Shown: positions 45,187 to 54,420 of the stretch, one piece after another
Position numbering within the stretch: the stretch's first letter is position 1
Layout: each line of letters starts with the position of its first letter
From: Prolixibacteraceae bacterium
GTDB lineage: Bacteria; Bacteroidota; Bacteroidia; Bacteroidales; Prolixibacteraceae
Assembly: GCA_019459485.1 (NCBI GenBank)
Contig: JAIBEZ010000031.1
Coordinates: 1 to 64,000 of the forward strand
Length of the DNA stretch: 64,000 nt
Direction: 5' to 3'
Position numbers and translations under genes: made by a program
The notes under the pieces: generated by a model
Database searches by the model: none
The model's input: the letters and a program-made list of their open reading frames with translations, nothing else
What the model was told of the DNA's origin: nothing

Positions 45187-46446
45187 TCAGGTTTTTAGTT
45201 GATGACCATTATTTTTCGTTGGTGGAGCTTCAGTTTCCGGGTGATCGCCATGAACGGTATGGATGAACTTTTTGTTTGCCCCTTTTAATTTGAACAAGGA
45301 GCCAAACATCAGTAAAAATGCACGTGGCAGGCTTGAAATTGCCTTCAACGTTCGGTAACTGAAAAATTGCCGGGGAGTTGAAAGCAGAAGGGTCAGTCCG
45401 GTTACGATAAATAATCCGGTCCAAAAGAGCCAATTTGTAAAAAAATTACTTTCAATAAATGGCAGTGAAAGCAAATTTGCCGCGATAGAAACAGCGCTGC
45501 AAAGGAATAACACGCCCAAAAGCAATACGCGTGGAAGAAAGGCAAGTTGGAGAACTTTGTCGAAAAAATCGATATTTCCCTTCAGGAAAAGGTGTTTCAG
45601 GCCGCTTCCAAGATAGTTTGAGAAGTAAATGAATTGAGCTGAAAGCCAGCGTTTTCGTTGTCGTTGGAAATTATCGGCTTTTTGCGTTTTTTCGTCGTAA
45701 ACCAGCGCGTTTTCCAGATAGCCAATGGTTTGACGGTCGCGCAGTAGTTTCAGTTCCAGTTCCTTGTCAAATCCACCAATTGCTTTAATATCAGCCATCA
45801 TATTCTTGAAAAACAGGTATTCAAAAGCCATTCCGGAGCCAATAAGCGCCGACGAAAGGCCCAAAACGCGGTGTCCTTTTCTGAAAATGTGGTTGTTAAT
45901 TTCTTCGCTGATCGCGTCCAGAATTGCAAACGAAGTATCGGTGTTTTTGGCGACCCGGTGCCCTTGAATTACCCTGAAACCCTGATTAAAACCTTCATTT
46001 ATTTTTGTGAGGAAATCGGCGGCCATGAGGTTGTCGGCATCTAAAATCACCGCGATCTCATAATCGTCGGGGATTTGCGACATGGTTTTGTTGAGCGCTT
46101 TCGATTTGGTGCTGTTTTCGAAAGCCACTTCCACCACCCGGACGGGCATTTCGCTGAGTTTCTGCAAGGTTTCGGCGCTAAACGAATCGGCAATAACAAT
46201 CACTTCGTACATTTCTTTCGGGTAGTCCTGCCGGAGTGAGACTTCGGCTGTTTGCAGGATAACTTTATCTTCTTTATACCCAGGAATTAAAACTGCAATT
46301 TTACGCAACCGGTTTTCCTTTGTCTTGCGGTTTTTCAGCGGAAACAATCCGGCCAATGCATAAATCAGGTTATAAATAACTGTGATTCCGAGGTATCCGG
46401 CCAGAATGTATTGGAGTATATTGATGATCAGTTTAAGTGTATTCAT
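45187..46446 (-). CDS. Processive-type membrane glycosyltransferase family 2
   Basis: 419 residues: N-terminal membrane helix (~8-30), GT2 domain (~45-270) and several C-terminal helices (~290-370). It has VLIPGYKED, metal-binding VILDADN and the QRQRKRWLSAQ segment, which carries the Q-x-x-R-W signature of processive beta-glycosyltransferases such as cellulose or hyaluronan synthases. Such an enzyme may make a homopolymer stretch or act as an N-acetylglucosaminyltransferase (Alg/PgaC type). The 46446 ATG overlaps the upstream stop by 4 bp. Its presence beside a Wzx-type flippase is worth noting because processive synthases usually do not need one. Confidence 0.9.
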   Translation of the reverse strand: MNTLKLIINILQYILAGYLGITVIYNLIYALAGLFPLKNRKTKENRLRKIAVLIPGYKEDKVILQTAEVSLRQDYPKEMYEVIVIADSFSAETLQKLSEMPVRVVEVAFENSTKSKALNKTMSQIPDDYEIAVILDADNLMAADFLTKINEGFNQGFRVIQGHRVAKNTDTSFAILDAISEEINNHIFRKGHRVLGLSSALIGSGMAFEYLFFKNMMADIKAIGGFDKELELKLLRDRQTIGYLENALVYDEKTQKADNFQRQRKRWLSAQFIYFSNYLGSGLKHLFLKGNIDFFDKVLQLAFLPRVLLLGVLFLCSAVSIAANLLSLPFIESNFFTNWLFWTGLFIVTGLTLLLSTPRQFFSYRTLKAISSLPRAFLLMFGSLFKLKGANKKFIHTVHGDHPETEAPPTKNNGHQLKT

Positions 46447-47387
46447 CTTCCGGATTGGTTAAGTGGTGGATTGCAGTGAATATTTTCATTCCCGAGATTT
46501 TTGAGATGCCAGATTAATCCGTTCCAATAAGATTTGAAATGCTTCTTTTCACCCTTTGCCAAATGAAGTAGCAGATTTTTTGTTCCGGCAATCAATATCT
46601 GGTAAGCAAGGCTGATCCATTTTTGTAAACCCTTGCTATTCCGGCGGGTAAACAAAATCCGGTTTCGTGCCATGTAGTAGGTTTTAAGCGGGCTGTTTTT
46701 TCCTGTCGAAATAGATTCTTTGTGAAAAATCACTGAATTTCCCACGTAATAGTTCTGATAACCAGCTTTTCTGATTTTCCATCCCCAATCGATTTCTTCG
46801 TAATATAGAAAATAAATGTCGGGCATCATCCCCACTTTTTCAATTACTTTTCGCGGAACCATCATGGCTGCACCATGACCAAAAGCTGTTTGACGGTCGG
46901 TGTCATACTGGTTGTTGTCAATTTCTTTGTAACCAATACTGAAATTGCGTATGGTGTATGGATTCAATTCTGAATATCCGGCATACTGGATCATTTCTGG
47001 AGTATGGTGATAACGGATTTTGGGGCTAACTACTCCGGCATCGGGATGCGCCTGGAAAAAGGCAACAAGCGGCTCCAGAAACCCTGCCGGAACTTCAGTG
47101 TCATTGTTGATGAACAAAAGGTAATCGCCTGTTGATTTTTCGATGCCAAGGTTATTTCCACCTGCAAAACCGAGATTTTTCGAACTCTTTATCAAGGTAA
47201 TTTCAGGAAAATTGCTTTTAATCGAATCAGGATTGTCGTTGGGCGAAGCATTATCGACGACAATGATCTCGATATTGAGGTAACTTATTTTTCGCAGCGA
47301 TGCCAGCAAGTCGAATGTAACCTGCGATTGATTGTAATTTACTGTAATAACTGAAACCAATGGCCAATCGCGTGCAGAGTCTTTCAT
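46443..47387 (-). CDS. Glycosyltransferase family 2 (rhamnosyltransferase-like)
   Basis: 314 residues, GT-A fold without membrane helices. SVITVNYNQSQVTFDLL at the start, VVDNASPNDN, LLFINNDTEVPAGF (metal-binding NND) and YYEEIDWGWKIRKAGY near ~200 are typical of the WcaA/rhamnosyltransferase group. It transfers an activated sugar, often dTDP-rhamnose, to the lipid-linked unit. It is 21 bp from the upstream polymerase/ligase gene and overlaps the next by 4 bp. Confidence 0.92.
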   Translation of the reverse strand: MKDSARDWPLVSVITVNYNQSQVTFDLLASLRKISYLNIEIIVVDNASPNDNPDSIKSNFPEITLIKSSKNLGFAGGNNLGIEKSTGDYLLFINNDTEVPAGFLEPLVAFFQAHPDAGVVSPKIRYHHTPEMIQYAGYSELNPYTIRNFSIGYKEIDNNQYDTDRQTAFGHGAAMMVPRKVIEKVGMMPDIYFLYYEEIDWGWKIRKAGYQNYYVGNSVIFHKESISTGKNSPLKTYYMARNRILFTRRNSKGLQKWISLAYQILIAGTKNLLLHLAKGEKKHFKSYWNGLIWHLKNLGNENIHCNPPLNQSGR

Positions 47388-47408
47388 ATTTTATGGTTCA
47401 GTTTATAT

Positions 47409-48878
47409 TTATGCTAAAAGTATTGAATTTTGCCCATTTTGTTCCTCTAATTCTTTATCGAATTTTTCGGCCATGAACAGGAATGCCATGCTCATGTAAA
47501 TAATAATTCCGGTTGGCATCTGCCCCAATACACCGTTCCCGTAGGAGGCGACCATTATTCCGAAAAAACCGCAGATGAGCGCAATCATCCTGAACCGCAG
47601 CCAATCGTTCCTGATCTTGAACATCAATACAAAAGCACTTTTTATCAAAACATAAAAAAGGATGAACAGGTGCAGAAGCAGACCAACAATTCCCTGTTCG
47701 GCCCATATCGCAACATACCAGCTATCGGTTGGTGTATTGGCCAAAAATGTATTTGGCGAAAAGCGTTTGCCCCAGTTTCCGGCAGAACCCAGTCCTCCGC
47801 CAAAGGGGCGGGAGGCAAGATAAGTCTTTAGGTTTCGCTGATTTTCGAGCCGAACCTGTAACGAAGGATCATTTGGATCGAAGGCAGAACGCATTCGGCG
47901 TATTTGATAGTTTCCCTGAGCGATGGTGGTGTATTTAAAAAATACAAAAACGGAAATCCCCATTATTGCTCCAAATATCATCATCTTCAGATTTTTTATC
48001 AAAACAAAATAGAGTGCAAAGCCCATAATAGGTACGGCAATGGCGCCACGTGTCCCTGAAATTATCATTCCGTAGATGCCTGCCAGCGCAACAATTGTGT
48101 AAAATACCCGGAGCCTGGTGTTTTTCACATGCAGGGCCAGAATTCCAAATACCACTCCGGCGTATGCCTGCGATGCGCCGAACTGTCCTGCATCGGTATA
48201 AAACGAAAAAATGCGCAATTTGCCGAGCAGCAAATGGGTTACGGCACCACCTTCGTTCAGCCATTGCTGTTCGAATGGATCGACCCCGATAAAAAGCTGC
48301 ATCATTCCTTTGAGGGTTCCCAAAAGAGAAAAAGTACCCCAAAGAATAAAAATGAGGTTCAGATCTTTTTGCCTGTTCAGGATGATGAACGTCAAAGGAA
48401 TGGTAAGTATCATATAAAGCGACATCCCGCGCATGGCATAAAACCAGGCAGCACGCGACACCGCTTCAGGATTTAAAAGCTGGAAAAGCGCGTAACCAAA
48501 CCAAATGCCTGCCAGCAGTGTGAGATCTGATTTTGCCAGTGACCAGTTAACCGGTTGGTCAAAGCTTTTGAAAAACAGCGATAAATAGGTAAGTACCAAT
48601 AACCCGTCAACAGTTAAGCCCAGTGGACCGGGAATGTAACGATTGAGTCCGAGTACAAAAAAGTTGGCAACGAAAACAATCAAAAAACTAAAATAAGGGG
48701 CATTGAAAATCCGGTTCAAAACGATGAGCATCACTGGCAAAAGGGTCAGCAGCAAACCAATAATTATTCCTCCTTTGACTATCACAAATGCAGATACGAT
48801 TGCAAGAATCACCATCAGTATGATAAAAAAAGGACTTCTTATCCTATCGGAGCCAAAAACCGGATCAAACTTATCCAT
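47409..48878 (-). CDS. O-antigen ligase/polymerase-like (Wzy/WaaL) membrane protein
   Basis: 489 residues with 10-12 predicted membrane helices and the Wzy_C type large periplasmic loop around residues 310-390, containing RMRSAFDPNDPSLQVRLENQ and PFGGGLGSAGNWG, which is the conserved R-x-x-H/G-rich area of O-antigen ligases. In a Wzx/Wzy pathway it polymerises repeat units in the periplasm. The only flippase in the operon overlaps its start by 8 bp. Whether it is the polymerase or a ligase cannot be decided from sequence; polymerase is the more natural role here. Confidence 0.88.
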   Translation of the reverse strand: MDKFDPVFGSDRIRSPFFIILMVILAIVSAFVIVKGGIIIGLLLTLLPVMLIVLNRIFNAPYFSFLIVFVANFFVLGLNRYIPGPLGLTVDGLLVLTYLSLFFKSFDQPVNWSLAKSDLTLLAGIWFGYALFQLLNPEAVSRAAWFYAMRGMSLYMILTIPLTFIILNRQKDLNLIFILWGTFSLLGTLKGMMQLFIGVDPFEQQWLNEGGAVTHLLLGKLRIFSFYTDAGQFGASQAYAGVVFGILALHVKNTRLRVFYTIVALAGIYGMIISGTRGAIAVPIMGFALYFVLIKNLKMMIFGAIMGISVFVFFKYTTIAQGNYQIRRMRSAFDPNDPSLQVRLENQRNLKTYLASRPFGGGLGSAGNWGKRFSPNTFLANTPTDSWYVAIWAEQGIVGLLLHLFILFYVLIKSAFVLMFKIRNDWLRFRMIALICGFFGIMVASYGNGVLGQMPTGIIIYMSMAFLFMAEKFDKELEEQNGQNSILLA

Positions 48879-50223
48879 GCTTTTTGATTATAAATTGGTG
48901 GTACACATCGGTGTAAAATTGCCAGCCGTTCCTGAATATTTCCGTGAATTCAAGCTTTATTTCCTTGTTCAGGAAAAAGTAGCCGAAATACATGCCAATC
49001 AGCGTAAAAACTACAGTAGCCAGTGCAACAAAAAATAATGATTTAAATACAAAAACAGCAATTAAATCTCCTATTACATTGGCAGTAAGCATTATTAAAA
49101 CCTTGTATAAATTGCTTTTTGGCTTGTTGAGGCTATCCAAAGCAACCCCGGAGAGCCTGTCCAAAGGCAAAAGGATTCCGTAAATGCAGAAGATCCGGAA
49201 AACATTGCCAATCAGGTCAGCAGAATCCTTGTATTCACTACCTCCCAGAATCCAAATAAAATCGGCAGCAAAAACAAATGCGATCACTATAAATGGAACC
49301 AAGAGTATCGTAATTGCGCCCGAATAGGTGTAAAATATCTTTTTGAATCCGGCGGTATCGTTTAACATACTGGCTCTTGCCATTTTAGGAAATGCAGTTG
49401 CCACAAAACTACGGATAGGGATTTCGAAGAATTCAGTAAATTTCATCGGAATAGCGTAAAGTGCAATGCCGGTTGATCCCAGAACCGGACTCAATCCGAT
49501 GATAAATGTATCTGCACTTTTAAGCAAACTGCTGCCGAGACTGGTTCCCATCGAGTATTTTCCGAAATGAAACAGTTTTAAAACGGTTTCGCGGGTACTC
49601 GAAAAAATATCGGTCAGACCGTCCCACTTTTGATAAATGGAAACCAATGAAGCTAAGATATTTGTCGCAATTTGCACCATGATAATTGCCTCGATGCCAA
49701 GCTGAAAGAAAAAGAAATTCAGGATAAGGAAAAGCAGGAAACTTCCAGCATTAATGGTAGTTAGCCACAATATCCGCTGAAATTTCTGTTCAGCCTGAAG
49801 GAATGCAATTGCATTGTTCCAGGGTAAACTGGCCAATGCTACCAATGGATACCATTTAAAGAAATAGGCATAACCATTGCCCGAAATGTCGCCAAAAAAA
49901 AGAAAATAGGCAGGGGTAAGCAGCACAAAGCAAATACCTGCCAAAATTAATCCGATCAAAAAACTTGAACCTAAAAATTGCCGTTTTTCATTTTCGTCTG
50001 AACCCGAAATAAATCGTGTAATTGCAGTACGGGTAAGGCCAAAACGAAATAAATCGACAGTTGTGCCCAATGCGGTAAAAAGAACAAAATCGCCAAAGTC
50101 TGATTTGCCCAAACTTCTGGTTAAGATAATAAAACTCAGTATCCCGATGACAGAAAAGCTAAGGTTTCCGGCCAGCGACAGAAAATTGTTTTCCTTTACT
50201 ATTTTTTTTAGAAACGGAATCAT
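48871..50223 (-). CDS. Wzx-type polysaccharide flippase (MATE/MVF superfamily)
   Basis: 450 residues with 12-14 membrane helices, starting MIPFLKKIVKEN then LAGNLSFSVIGILSFIILTRSLGKSDFGDFV, the typical Wzx N-terminus. It moves undecaprenyl-PP-linked repeat units to the periplasmic leaflet. Its start overlaps the last base of the Wzz/BY-kinase-like gene stop (1-bp overlap) and its end overlaps the ligase/polymerase by 8 bp, so the three are tightly coupled. The family is well conserved in layout even though sequence identity is low. Confidence 0.92.
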   Translation of the reverse strand: MIPFLKKIVKENNFLSLAGNLSFSVIGILSFIILTRSLGKSDFGDFVLFTALGTTVDLFRFGLTRTAITRFISGSDENEKRQFLGSSFLIGLILAGICFVLLTPAYFLFFGDISGNGYAYFFKWYPLVALASLPWNNAIAFLQAEQKFQRILWLTTINAGSFLLFLILNFFFFQLGIEAIIMVQIATNILASLVSIYQKWDGLTDIFSSTRETVLKLFHFGKYSMGTSLGSSLLKSADTFIIGLSPVLGSTGIALYAIPMKFTEFFEIPIRSFVATAFPKMARASMLNDTAGFKKIFYTYSGAITILLVPFIVIAFVFAADFIWILGGSEYKDSADLIGNVFRIFCIYGILLPLDRLSGVALDSLNKPKSNLYKVLIMLTANVIGDLIAVFVFKSLFFVALATVVFTLIGMYFGYFFLNKEIKLEFTEIFRNGWQFYTDVYHQFIIKKHG

Positions 50224-52430
50224 CAGATGATTCTTGTGGTGGTGCGAAACTGAAACCGGATGAGTTTTTTGAGCAGGATTCTGAAAGCTGATCTTTTCTT
50301 TGGAATTTCGCCCACATAAGCTTCCATGACCGAAACATCAACGCCATTCAGTATAATTTCAGGAGTTGTTTTTACGAGCGATTTCTGAAGCATGTTCAGC
50401 GAATTCTGATCGGCAATAGTCCATTCACGGTTAGCGCTGCACACCAGATAGGCCTGATCAAACAGTTTCATCAACTTGTTGGGGAAACTGTTGTTCAACA
50501 AATCAGGCATTTCAATGATCACAAAATCGAAATTCGATAATTCGGTCTTATTCAAACCCGAATCGCTCAAATAATCAGCCGCTTCCGGAAATTTTTCATC
50601 AGGAAGTATGTTCTTCAGAATAAGATCCTGACTATCGGATTCGATTTTACTTGAGTAATTTAGATAGAAAACACGTTTCCCGTAAGTTGTCAGCTTTTTC
50701 GATAGGGTAGTACCTATTGTGGTTTTGCCTTCTTCAGCTTGTGTACTGAAGATTAAAATATGATTTGGCAAAGGCTGTGCAGGATTTTCAGTCACTTTTT
50801 GTGCTACATTCTGAGCCAGCCAGTCAATGGCCCTGGTTTCGATAAAGCCAATGTCGCCGAACTTTTTGTTTTTTTTGCGAACCGGATAGGAAACTGCAAC
50901 TTTTAGTCCGGTTTCTTTTTCAATCCTGCCCGGCGTTTTAATGTTCGAATCAAAATATTCCATCAGAATAATGGCGAATGCTACCATTATAAAACCGAAC
51001 ATCCCGGCAATCAGTACCAGTATTTTACGTTTCGAAGGTTCCGGTTTGATTGGGAAATAGGGTGGATCAATGGGTTTAATGTTCGACGATAACTGAAGGT
51101 CCTGTTGTTTCAGTTTGGCCAGTGAGAGTCCGTGCAGCAGTGAAAGGTATTCCTGCTCGGCTACATTTATTTCGCGTTCTATCCGCTTCAGTATCGCTCC
51201 CAGTGGCGCAAAGGTGTCGTATTCCTTCTGGAAATCCTTGATACGGGTTTCCATCACCATTATACGGGCTTTCGATTCTTCAAAAACTACGGTGTTGTTT
51301 AACCAGTCAGCCAGTATCTGATCGGATGTGAGTCCTCCTTTCTCATTTTTATACATGAAAACGGTTTGAACTGAAGCATTTAACTCATCGGTTATCTTTT
51401 TCGCCTGGGCTTTGAGCTTCTGAAGTTCTGCTGTTTTTGAACCCAGGGAGTCGGCATAAATTTCCAGAAAGGCAATTGATGCAGTAATTCTTGACAATTC
51501 GTTTCGTTTGGCGGTAATTTCGTCATTCTTCAGTATTATTTTCTGCGTATTGGTTAGCTTCTCGTCCAAACTGTTAATGACCGATTCGGCGCCTTTTTGT
51601 GCCATCAACTCGGTTTGATACCTCAATTCCAGATCTGTTTTCTGACCTGAAATTGATTTGGTTTGCTCGTAATAGTTAATGATACTATTTTCCTGATTGA
51701 ATCGTAACAACAAATCTTCGGATTTTTTCAGCCGGAGGTTTGAATTGTTGAGCTGATCTTCGAAATAAGAAACTACCGCATCGGTTTGGTTGGCTTTTAT
51801 TCCTGAATAATTTTTGATGATTACACCCGAAATAATCTCCAGGGTTGACATGCAGATTCCGGGATCGGTTGATTCGTAGGAGATTTCAATCATGTCGCTC
51901 GACGAAACGCGGAACGCCCGGATGTCGGAAATCGCGTCAATGCTGAAAAACGGATGGTCAAGGTTTACCAGTTCGTAAACGAAATTGGTGGCATCCTTAT
52001 TCATCATTTCTTTCAGGTTTTTTACCGACTTTTCAAGAGAAGATTTATCAATTAAGGATTTAACGTCAGCAGGTACAATTGATTGCAATTCGCTGAACGA
52101 TTTCTCGGAAATTAAATGCGGACTGGCGTTTTCGAGCATCATGCACCTGGCAAACAACGTGAGCGATACTTCTTCCAGTGTACTCCGGCTGTTAATAACG
52201 TTGATCAGGTTGTCGAAAGCATTGTTTGCGCCAAAATAGTCGATGCCCGAACTACTCTGCGACCCGATGGAGTAACCCGATGCAATTCCGGTATAAATGG
52301 TGGTGTTGGATCGGTATGTTTTGGCCTGATTTTTAGTCAGTAAAAATACCAACCCCGCAAGCATGAGGGGGACAATCAGCAGAACGATAATATTTCGTTG
52401 GAAGATCCGGATGAATTGTATAAGGTTCAA
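50223..52430 (-). CDS. Wzz/BY-kinase-like polysaccharide co-polymerase
   Basis: 735 residues. The start is a TTG at 52430; no in-frame ATG lies between the upstream stop and the first membrane helix. Layout: helix 1 (~12-32), a long coiled-coil periplasmic region (~200-440), helix 2 (~460-485) followed by the Pro-rich Wzz tail EKETGLKVAVSYP, then a BY-kinase-like ATPase (~560-690) with Walker A-like AEEGKTTIG and FVIIEMPD as Walker A'/B. BY-kinases autophosphorylate on a C-terminal Tyr cluster; here the tail ends FQFRTTTRII without Tyr, so the kinase activity may be lost or may act on another protein. It controls chain length and export together with the TolC-like protein encoded just upstream. 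Confidence 0.88.
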   Translation of the reverse strand: MNLIQFIRIFQRNIIVLLIVPLMLAGLVFLLTKNQAKTYRSNTTIYTGIASGYSIGSQSSSGIDYFGANNAFDNLINVINSRSTLEEVSLTLFARCMMLENASPHLISEKSFSELQSIVPADVKSLIDKSSLEKSVKNLKEMMNKDATNFVYELVNLDHPFFSIDAISDIRAFRVSSSDMIEISYESTDPGICMSTLEIISGVIIKNYSGIKANQTDAVVSYFEDQLNNSNLRLKKSEDLLLRFNQENSIINYYEQTKSISGQKTDLELRYQTELMAQKGAESVINSLDEKLTNTQKIILKNDEITAKRNELSRITASIAFLEIYADSLGSKTAELQKLKAQAKKITDELNASVQTVFMYKNEKGGLTSDQILADWLNNTVVFEESKARIMVMETRIKDFQKEYDTFAPLGAILKRIEREINVAEQEYLSLLHGLSLAKLKQQDLQLSSNIKPIDPPYFPIKPEPSKRKILVLIAGMFGFIMVAFAIILMEYFDSNIKTPGRIEKETGLKVAVSYPVRKKNKKFGDIGFIETRAIDWLAQNVAQKVTENPAQPLPNHILIFSTQAEEGKTTIGTTLSKKLTTYGKRVFYLNYSSKIESDSQDLILKNILPDEKFPEAADYLSDSGLNKTELSNFDFVIIEMPDLLNNSFPNKLMKLFDQAYLVCSANREWTIADQNSLNMLQKSLVKTTPEIILNGVDVSVMEAYVGEIPKKRSAFRILLKKLIRFQFRTTTRII

Positions 52431-52441
52431 ATGCTTGGTAT

Positions 52442-53194
52442 TTAAGGGTTAAACTTCACGCCTGTTATTTCCTGCAAAAGCTGAAAGGATGTATTGAATT
52501 CAGATTTTGCAGTTTCAAATTCGATCTCAGATTTTGATTGCATTTCCCTGATTCTTGCTAGTTCCACAATATCAACCTTATTGTTGGTGAATTCTTTTTC
52601 GGTCATATTGAGTTGGAGGTTTTGTGATTGGAGATTGTTGTTGCTGATAAGCAATATCTTGTGCTTCAGTAATAAATCGTTGTATTGGATAATCACGAGT
52701 TTACGCAATTCTTCGGATATTTTTTCTTTTTCGTACCGGGTTTGATCCACCATCTCCTGTCCAATCCTGATTTCGTGTTTCCGGCTGAAAATTTCAGAAA
52801 TTGGCAATTTTAATGATACCCCTGTTGAATAACGGGTTTGTTTGTTTGTGCTCAAAACGCTGTTTGCCAAAGGATCTTCGGCATCGGGGTTCAGCAGTAT
52901 ATTTCCAAACATGCCATACTGATACGAGGACTCAATGTTGATATTTTTTATCCACGCAGTTTTCGATATTTTTAATCTTAATTCATTGATATCAATGTTT
53001 GCCTGCTGTGATAACAAAATCGGCGAATTTTTGCAGGTTGAATCAATGAGCGCTTCCATGCCTGGTATTTTTTTTCTGAAGAGTTCGCTGGCCAGTCCAA
53101 TATCATTCATATCATCAGTTTGAGCAACTGAAAAAAATGTAATTCCGGTAAACAGAATTAAACTGACAATTTTTGAAAGTAGGTTAAGTCTCAT
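52442..53194 (-). CDS. Short TolC/outer-membrane-efflux-like protein
   Basis: 250 residues with a signal peptide (ends near FFSVAQ, ~25). The sequence has the heptad-rich helices of the outer-membrane efflux protein family, with the segment NIESSYQYGMFG and YSTGVSLKLPISEIFSRKHEIRIGQ resembling the beta-strand/helix turn, then a long coiled coil to the end (VKFNP). TolC proteins are usually ~430-480 residues with two repeats; this has about one repeat. It may assemble as a hexamer-type channel or be a periplasmic accessory. No Wza-type exporter is seen in the operon, so this could be the outer-membrane or periplasmic part of export. Stop and start neighbours are 11 and 5 bp away. Confidence 0.7.
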   Translation of the reverse strand: MRLNLLSKIVSLILFTGITFFSVAQTDDMNDIGLASELFRKKIPGMEALIDSTCKNSPILLSQQANIDINELRLKISKTAWIKNINIESSYQYGMFGNILLNPDAEDPLANSVLSTNKQTRYSTGVSLKLPISEIFSRKHEIRIGQEMVDQTRYEKEKISEELRKLVIIQYNDLLLKHKILLISNNNLQSQNLQLNMTEKEFTNNKVDIVELARIREMQSKSEIEFETAKSEFNTSFQLLQEITGVKFNP

Positions 53195-53199
53195 CTTTT

Positions 53200-54408
53200 T
53201 TATACGTTTTCTTTCTGAAATATTGCCGGTATCGTTCGTAAAATAATCCAGATATCCTTCCAGAATGAATAGCTGCTGTTTGCGATTTCCGAATATTTGT
53301 TGTCTAAACTTTTGCGTTCTTCAGGCGACATTTTGCTCGATTTTCCGCGGGCTTCAACCTGCCACAGACCGGTAATTCCAGCCGGGCCGTGAAAACGGTC
53401 AATCCAGTCGTCGGTAGTCAGCAATTCAGCTTCGTACATCGGGAGCGGACGGTTTCCAACAATCGACATGTCGCCTTTAATCACATTGATTAACTGAGGA
53501 AGCTCATCAATGCTAAGTTTGCGGATGATTTGACCAACTTTGGTAATCCGGGGATCATTCTCAAATTTCACAAAGGCAGTATCCTGTTTCTCTTTTCTTG
53601 CTTTGATGTGGTCTGATTCCGCAATGTTACTTTCGTCGCCTATCAGGGTAGAGCCTTCAATTCGGGTTTGATGTAAGTTCTGATTTCCATACTGATCGGG
53701 TTTTTCTGAATTTGAAGGATGTGTTTCTTTCAGGTATTGGTTCAAATGCGAGAGTTCTTTTAAACGCTGATCTGCATTGGTGTACATCGATCTTAATTTA
53801 TAAAAATCGAATACTCTGTATCCTGAACCAACCCGTTTTGAGGTATAATATACTTTCCCTTTTGATTCGATCCTGATCGCGATGACGAAAATAATAAGCA
53901 AAGGCGAAATCAACAGCAATCCTAAAGTGGCTGAAACAATATCGAATGCCCTTTTGAAGAATGGTGTTTTGTAGGGTTTAAATGCGGGACTTTTTGATAT
54001 TTCAAACTTATTGGCCAATGGCTTGATCTTCTTCAGAATCAGAATCCGGCTGATGATTGTTTCTGCTTTGGTTGGTTTGATGTAAACGTCATCAATTTTT
54101 TTCTCAATGGCTTTTGCGATTGTTTCCTGATTTTTTTCATCGACAAGCAAAATGAACGGAATACTTTTTTTAGTGTCAAATTGTTCTATCCAAAAATCAT
54201 AGAACCCAAATCCATTGCTGCCGGGAAGTGTTTTTTCGCAGATGACCGCATCGGGCATTCCATTTTCAGCTATCCACTTGCTTGCCGAAAACGGATTGTC
54301 AGCCGAACTGATTTCAGCCTGAATATTTTCGAATCCAACAGTTGAATTAAATTCAGGATCGGCACCGATGTGCAGAATTTTCAATTTGTTCTGAATGTTG
54401 GTTTCCAC
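53200..54408 (-). CDS. Priming sugar transferase (WcaJ/PglC-like) with N-terminal degenerate receiver domain
   Basis: 402 residues with a GTG start (only candidate; the previous stop lies 12 bp upstream in the same frame). Residues 1-130 look like a receiver domain, but the usual phospho-Asp position has Glu (VICEKTLPG) and a Lys remains in YIKPTKAE. Then comes a membrane helix (~155-180) and the bacterial sugar transferase domain (to ~395) with KRAFDIVSATLG, FYKLRSMY, DELPQLINVIKGDMSIVGNRP and FHGPAGITGLWQV. The enzyme moves a sugar-1-phosphate from a UDP-sugar to undecaprenyl phosphate, the first step of unit synthesis. A ~60-residue stretch (230-290) in the catalytic domain looks like an inserted, flexible region. 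Fusion to a receiver is unusual and suggests direct control by neighbouring receivers or kinases. Confidence 0.88.
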   Translation of the reverse strand: METNIQNKLKILHIGADPEFNSTVGFENIQAEISSADNPFSASKWIAENGMPDAVICEKTLPGSNGFGFYDFWIEQFDTKKSIPFILLVDEKNQETIAKAIEKKIDDVYIKPTKAETIISRILILKKIKPLANKFEISKSPAFKPYKTPFFKRAFDIVSATLGLLLISPLLIIFVIAIRIESKGKVYYTSKRVGSGYRVFDFYKLRSMYTNADQRLKELSHLNQYLKETHPSNSEKPDQYGNQNLHQTRIEGSTLIGDESNIAESDHIKARKEKQDTAFVKFENDPRITKVGQIIRKLSIDELPQLINVIKGDMSIVGNRPLPMYEAELLTTDDWIDRFHGPAGITGLWQVEARGKSSKMSPEERKSLDNKYSEIANSSYSFWKDIWIILRTIPAIFQKENV

Positions 54409-54420
54409 AAATACAAGTTA

